A DNA stretch of 44,536 nucleotides from NCBI GenBank assembly GCA_026398435.1, contig JAPLSW010000045.1, forward strand, positions 1 to 44,536, read 5' to 3'. The stretch is from Chlamydiota bacterium. GTDB taxonomy: Bacteria; Chlamydiota; Chlamydiia; Chlamydiales; Rhabdochlamydiaceae. Position 1 is the first letter of the stretch. Every line of letters starts with the position of its first letter. Below the pieces are notes generated by a model, which worked only from the letters and a program-made list of their open reading frames with translations, had not been told where the DNA came from and did not search any database. The translations under genes were made by a program, and so were the position numbers. Positions 41,252 to 44,536 of the stretch are shown piece after piece.

Positions 41252-43855
41252 TTAATAAGCTTTGTAGGTTATGTGACTTCCCGATTTTTCTTTAATAAGT
41301 GTAAGCTCGGCTTTTGTATCGGGTAACAAATCCCCCTTTAAAAGCCCTGTAGAGAGCTGGTTTACCACTTCTTGCTGGATCATCCTTTTTAAGGGTCTGG
41401 CTCCAAAATAGGGGTCGTAGCCTTCTTCAGCAAGGTGGGATATGACATCCTGTGTCCATGTGAGTTGAATCCGTTTGTCTTCGAGTCTTTCCTGCACTTT
41501 TTTCATTTGGAGTAGGACGATCTTTTCCATGTCCTTTTGTTGAAGGGGAAGGAAGGGGAGGATCTCATCTAGCCTGTTTAAAAACTCAGGGCGGAAATGT
41601 TTTTTAAGGATCGGCTCAACGATGCTAAGAACAGCGTCTTTTGTCCACTCGGAAGATTTGGTTCCAATTTTTTCAAGCAGCTGCTCAGAGCCGAGGTTCG
41701 AGGTCATGATAAAGAGGGCATTTTTACAATTAACAGTTCTTCCCTTGCTATCAGTGAGCCTTCCATCATCAAATATCTGCAGAAGGATATTAAATACATC
41801 GGGATTGGCTTTTTCTACTTCATCGAGCAGCACAACGCTATAGGGACGGCGGCGGATTGCCTCCGTTAGCTGGCCCCCTTCTTCGTAGCCGACATATCCA
41901 GGGGGAGATCCTATTAGCTTAGACACTGAATGCTTCTCCATATATTCAGACATGTCGATACGGATGATGGCATCTTCTTGGTTGAAAAGCTCATTTGCAA
42001 GGGCTTTAGCAAGCTCGGTTTTTCCAACGCCTGTCGGTCCTACAAAGAGAAAGACCCCAAGGGGTCTTGCCGGATCGCTAAGGCCCGCTCTTGATCTACG
42101 GATCGCTTCACTGACTGACTGCACGGCAAACGATTGTCCGACAACTCTTGCATCGAGTGTTTGCTCGAGATGGAGGAGTTTTTCTGATTCTCCTTTGAGC
42201 ATTTTTTGTACGGGGATTCCTGTCCATCGTGACACGATCTGCGCTATTAGCTCTTCATCAACTTCTTCTTGGAGCAGTCTATTGGGTAGTTTGTCTAGAG
42301 CTTCTTGGGCCTCAAGCTGCTCTTGCTTCATCTTGGGAATGGCGCTATAGCGGAGCTCAGCTACTTTGTTATAGTCGAGCGCTCGATCGGCTTCTTCTTC
42401 TTGGAACTTTAAGGTTTCTAGGGCGTTTTTCTTTTCTTTAACCGTTTCGATCCATTTCTTTTCTTGGTTCCAGTGCTCTTTAAGAAGGGCTAGCTCTTCT
42501 TTGACTTTAGCAATCTGTTCACTCAGTTTATGTGCTTCAGATTTGGAAAGCTCAGAATTTTCTCTACGAAGACCCTCTTGCTTTATGATGAGTTGGCTCA
42601 GCTCCCTCTCTTTGCGATCGATTGGCAGGGGACGGCTGCCTATTTGCAGCCGGATCATGCTCGCGGCTTCATCGATGAGGTCAATTGCTTTATCCGGCAG
42701 CTGCCTATCCGAGATATACCTATGGGAAAGGAAGACGGAGGCATGCAAAGCTTCTTCGGTGATGTGGACCCCGTGAAAAATCTCGTAGCGCTCTTTTAAA
42801 CCTCTGAGTATCGCAATAGCATCTTCAAGAGAGGGCTCTGCTATAACAATAGGCTGGAATCTTCGCTCCAGTGCCGGGTCTTTTTCGATGTATTTTTTGT
42901 ATTCGTTAAGCGTTGTAGCTCCGATGCAATGGAGGGTTCCACGGGCAAGAGCTGGTTTTAAGAGGTTGGCTGCATCCATAGCGCCCTCAGAGGCGCCGGC
43001 ACCTACAAGGGTGTGGACTTCATCGATAAATAAAAGGAGCTCTCCATTGCTATTTTCAATCTCCTTTAAAATCCCTTTGAGCCGCTCTTCAAACTCACCC
43101 CGGTATTTTGTCCCGGCAATAAGACTTCCCATATCAAGGACGAATAGTTGTTTGCCTTTTAAAGAGTCCGGCACATCACCTTGCAGAATGCGAATGGCTA
43201 GACCCTCGGCAATAGCCGTCTTTCCAACGCCCGGCTCGCCGATAAGAATAGGGTTGTTTTTAGTCCTGCGGCTCAGTACTTGCATGGTGCGGCGGATCTC
43301 TTCATCTCTTCCAATCACCGGATCGAGTTTTCCCTCTTTAGCAAGGGAGGAGAGGTTTTTGCAATATTTTTCTAGGGCGTGAAAGCCTGATTCTGCGTTT
43401 GGGGAATCCATGTGACTGCCTCCTCGGATTTGCATGATGCGTGATTCTAATTCTTTGGGTGTAATGCCGGATGTTTTTTTACATGTTGCTAGTGGCTCGG
43501 TATCTGCCTGCCAAAATACGTAGAAAAGATGGTCGCTACCGATGTAGGTATCTCCCCATTTTTTAGCAAGGATCTCAGATTCCATGATTCTGCGCTGCAA
43601 TCCAGAAGAAATATTTGGCTCAGCCGGCGCGCCACTAAAAGTAGCCGTCCGCATGACGTGTGTTTCTAACTCTTTTACAAGGGTCTTTACATCGAGACTG
43701 AGTGATCTTGCAAGGGTTGCAAAATAGTCCTCTGGATTTAAGAAAAGGGTGAGGAGTAGATGATTTTCTGTAACCTCTGTTTGCAACCGTTCTTTAGCAT
43801 ACTGAACAGCTGCGTTTATAGCATCGGTTACGGCTTCTGTAAATTGTGGCGCCAT
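41252..43855 (-). CDS. clpB: ATP-dependent disaggregase ClpB
   Basis: Hsp100 chaperone that works with DnaK to dissolve aggregates. 867 residues: Clp N domain (1-150), first AAA domain with GEPGVGKT (206-213) and Walker B LLLFIDEVH, the middle coiled-coil domain (~400-525, E/K-rich), second AAA domain with GPTGVGKT (near 600) and VLLDEVEKA, and the C-terminal D2-small domain. All landmarks are intact. ATG at 43855 with TAGGAGA upstream. A strong sigma-66 promoter lies at 43883-43911; no CIRCE element is visible. Confidence 0.97.
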   Translation of the reverse strand: MAPQFTEAVTDAINAAVQYAKERLQTEVTENHLLLTLFLNPEDYFATLARSLSLDVKTLVKELETHVMRTATFSGAPAEPNISSGLQRRIMESEILAKKWGDTYIGSDHLFYVFWQADTEPLATCKKTSGITPKELESRIMQIRGGSHMDSPNAESGFHALEKYCKNLSSLAKEGKLDPVIGRDEEIRRTMQVLSRRTKNNPILIGEPGVGKTAIAEGLAIRILQGDVPDSLKGKQLFVLDMGSLIAGTKYRGEFEERLKGILKEIENSNGELLLFIDEVHTLVGAGASEGAMDAANLLKPALARGTLHCIGATTLNEYKKYIEKDPALERRFQPIVIAEPSLEDAIAILRGLKERYEIFHGVHITEEALHASVFLSHRYISDRQLPDKAIDLIDEAASMIRLQIGSRPLPIDRKERELSQLIIKQEGLRRENSELSKSEAHKLSEQIAKVKEELALLKEHWNQEKKWIETVKEKKNALETLKFQEEEADRALDYNKVAELRYSAIPKMKQEQLEAQEALDKLPNRLLQEEVDEELIAQIVSRWTGIPVQKMLKGESEKLLHLEQTLDARVVGQSFAVQSVSEAIRRSRAGLSDPARPLGVFLFVGPTGVGKTELAKALANELFNQEDAIIRIDMSEYMEKHSVSKLIGSPPGYVGYEEGGQLTEAIRRRPYSVVLLDEVEKANPDVFNILLQIFDDGRLTDSKGRTVNCKNALFIMTSNLGSEQLLEKIGTKSSEWTKDAVLSIVEPILKKHFRPEFLNRLDEILPFLPLQQKDMEKIVLLQMKKVQERLEDKRIQLTWTQDVISHLAEEGYDPYFGARPLKRMIQQEVVNQLSTGLLKGDLLPDTKAELTLIKEKSGSHITYKAY

Positions 43856-43882
43856 AAATTCTCCTAGAGAAAGTAAGCTTTG

Positions 43883-43911
43883 ATACTAGATCGAAAGGGA
43901 TCTTCTGTCAA
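43883..43911 (-). promoter_or_regulatory. Promoter of clpB
   Basis: On the minus strand TTGACA (43911-43906), a 17-base spacer, TAGTAT (43888-43883), about 28 bases before the ATG. Consensus -35 and good -10. Confidence 0.75.
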
Positions 43912-43994
43912 GGCGCTCAATGAGTAAATCGATACTCTTGACAAATGATTTTTTTGCGTTAAGGTGTTAGCGATTTTTATTAACAGGGGAAAAT
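43912..43994. other. Left flank of the IscB element; possible guide region
   Basis: Between the clpB promoter and the first omega-RNA stem. A plus-strand TTGACA at 43938-43943 has no good -10 at the right distance. In known IscB loci the omega-RNA guide is copied from the DNA beside the left end, so the bases just before 43995 are the likely guide. The exact element border cannot be set from one copy. Confidence 0.35.
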
Positions 43995-44256
43995 GGTCAA
44001 CCACCCCCACCTGAAGGAGGGGGCTTGAAAGAGCCAGGTTGAACAGACTAAGTACAGAATTTCTGTACTACGAATACAATGGGTCGTTGAGACCTACCTT
44101 GGGATGCTTCCTCAGTCCCAAGCTCTAGAAGAATAGAATCAAGCTGGGTAAAGGTAAAGACCCGAAGGTTTTATTCGCCGAAAGGGAGCCGGTTGTATTC
44201 ATTGTCGAGGGGAGATCACCGAAAGGTGGCGTAACAAGGCCCGTAAGGGCATTTTT
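43995..44256 (+). ncRNA. Omega-RNA (HEARO RNA) of the IscB element
   Basis: Structured region directly upstream of iscB. Visible stems: GTCAACC (43996-44002) with GGTTGAAC (44037-44044), enclosing CCCCC/GGGGG (44004-44008, 44019-44023); AGTACAGAA/TTCTGTACT (44051-44069); CTTGGGA/TCCCAAG (44098-44122), whose surroundings CTTGGGAT...CAGTCCCAAG resemble the OgeuIscB omega-RNA; a long-range eight-base pairing GAATACAA (44072-44079) with TTGTATTC (44193-44200); CACC-GAAA-GGTG (44217-44228); and GCCC-GTAA-GGGC followed by ATTTTTT (44239-44256). This long-range fold just before an iscB start is typical of HEARO RNA, which guides IscB to DNA. The 5' end is uncertain. Confidence 0.8.
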
Positions 44257-44270
44257 TAAAGGAAGTATAT

Positions 44271-44536
44271 ATGGCAGTATTCGTACTGGATAAACGTAAA
44301 AATCCACTGATGCCAGCATCAGAAAAACGTGCAAGGTTATTACTACAGCGCCGGCGCGCTGTTGTTATTAAAATGTACCCGTTCACGATCAGATTAAAAG
44401 ATCGTGTGGGTGGAGAACTTCAACCTATTCGGATCAAGATTGATCCGGGTAGTCGCGCTACAGGTGTGGCTGTAGTAAAGGAACTAAAAGAAGAAAATAC
44501 CATAACCTCTCAAGTAACAAACCTCTTTCAAATCAA
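44271..44536 (+). CDS. iscB: IscB, RNA-guided HNH/RuvC endonuclease (N-terminal part, runs off the right edge)
   Basis: Open from ATG at 44271 to the window end, 88 codons, with AAAGGAAG as ribosome site. The start MAVFVLDKRKNPLMPASEKR is the PLMP domain unique to IscB. It is followed by the RRXRR region (LLLQRRRAVVI), PFTIRLKDR, and the RuvC-I motif RIKIDPGSRATGVAVV with catalytic D58. IscB, the presumed ancestor of Cas9, uses the upstream omega-RNA to cut DNA and is carried by IS200/IS605-type transposons. The bridge helix, HNH and RuvC-II/III parts lie beyond the window, so integrity cannot be judged. Whether a TnpA transposase accompanies it is unknown. Confidence 0.93.
   Translation, partial: MAVFVLDKRKNPLMPASEKRARLLLQRRRAVVIKMYPFTIRLKDRVGGELQPIRIKIDPGSRATGVAVVKELKEENTITSQVTNLFQI

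Noticed and set aside
43856..43990. CIRCE/HrcA site upstream of clpB
   Set aside because: No TTAGCACTC-N9-GAGTGCTAA is present; only a short GCGCTCAATGAG stretch was seen, which does not match.

Overview
The window looks like the chromosome of a chlamydia outside the family Chlamydiaceae; the genus cannot be told from sequence alone. The signs are a single-chain glycyl-tRNA synthetase (alpha and beta subunits fused), a SEC-C-tagged methionine aminopeptidase, an Lpg1974/MOMP-like outer membrane protein, and the core order glyQS, pgsA, glgA, (tRNA-Gln, prs), rplY, pth, rpsF, rpsR, rplI, ispE, which I remember as CT796-CT804 of Chlamydia trachomatis.

Layout. 1-3.3 kb: 5' end of an M19 dipeptidase gene and a frame-broken glyQS, both minus. 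3.5-8.2 kb: accessory block with an AAA ATPase + DUF4276 pair (a two-gene OLD-like arrangement), a GNAT acetyltransferase, an APH(9)-like phosphotransferase and a secreted seven-repeat YVTN propeller. 8.5-11.5 kb: a small unknown gene, rlmN and a secreted S10 carboxypeptidase. 11.6-21.1 kb: housekeeping core with pgsA, a broken glgA, a DxD glycosyltransferase-like gene, tRNA-Gln, prs, the L25-Pth-S6-S18-L9 operon, ispE, and hldD with an HldE-like heptose kinase. 21.1-21.8 kb: a gene graveyard with a TPR protein tail and an IS200/IS605-like end hairpin. 21.8-29.8 kb: htpX, an outer-membrane barrel whose signal peptide lies in another frame, an M20 dipeptidase, a membrane coiled-coil protein, and the map-truA-marC operon. 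29.8-35.6 kb: a long palindrome, an AAA ATPase with a PD-(D/E)xK-like tail, a broken phospholipase D gene, rpmB, a soluble transhydrogenase and unknowns. 35.6-39.6 kb: a 1334-residue Ala/Pro/Ser-rich unknown protein. 39.9-43.9 kb: an apparently exported HD-domain (p)ppGpp-hydrolase-like protein, a small membrane protein, tandem dyads and clpB with a strong promoter. 44.0 kb to the edge: an omega-RNA (HEARO) followed by the first 88 codons of iscB, an RNA-guided nuclease of IS200/IS605-type elements.

Two points stand out. First, the IscB/omega-RNA locus, unexpected in an obligate intracellular lineage; only its left half is visible. Second, three genes (glyQS, glgA, PLD) are each broken by a small internal deletion whose two reading frames overlap across a 9-13 bp stretch that fits both flanks, as if each deletion had joined short direct repeats. 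Two or three further genes (GNAT, the outer membrane protein, perhaps the AAA ATPase) have their N-terminal segment in another frame. Because glyQS should be essential, either the assembly joined sequence on short overlaps or intact copies exist elsewhere.

Functionally the core supplies translation (glyQS, tRNA-Gln, L25, S6, S18, L9, L28, Pth, RlmN, Map, TruA), envelope building (pgsA, ispE, hldD/hldE, outer membrane protein), glycogen synthesis, PRPP supply and protein quality control (ClpB, HtpX). The accessory genes are candidates for genome defence, mobile DNA and host interaction.
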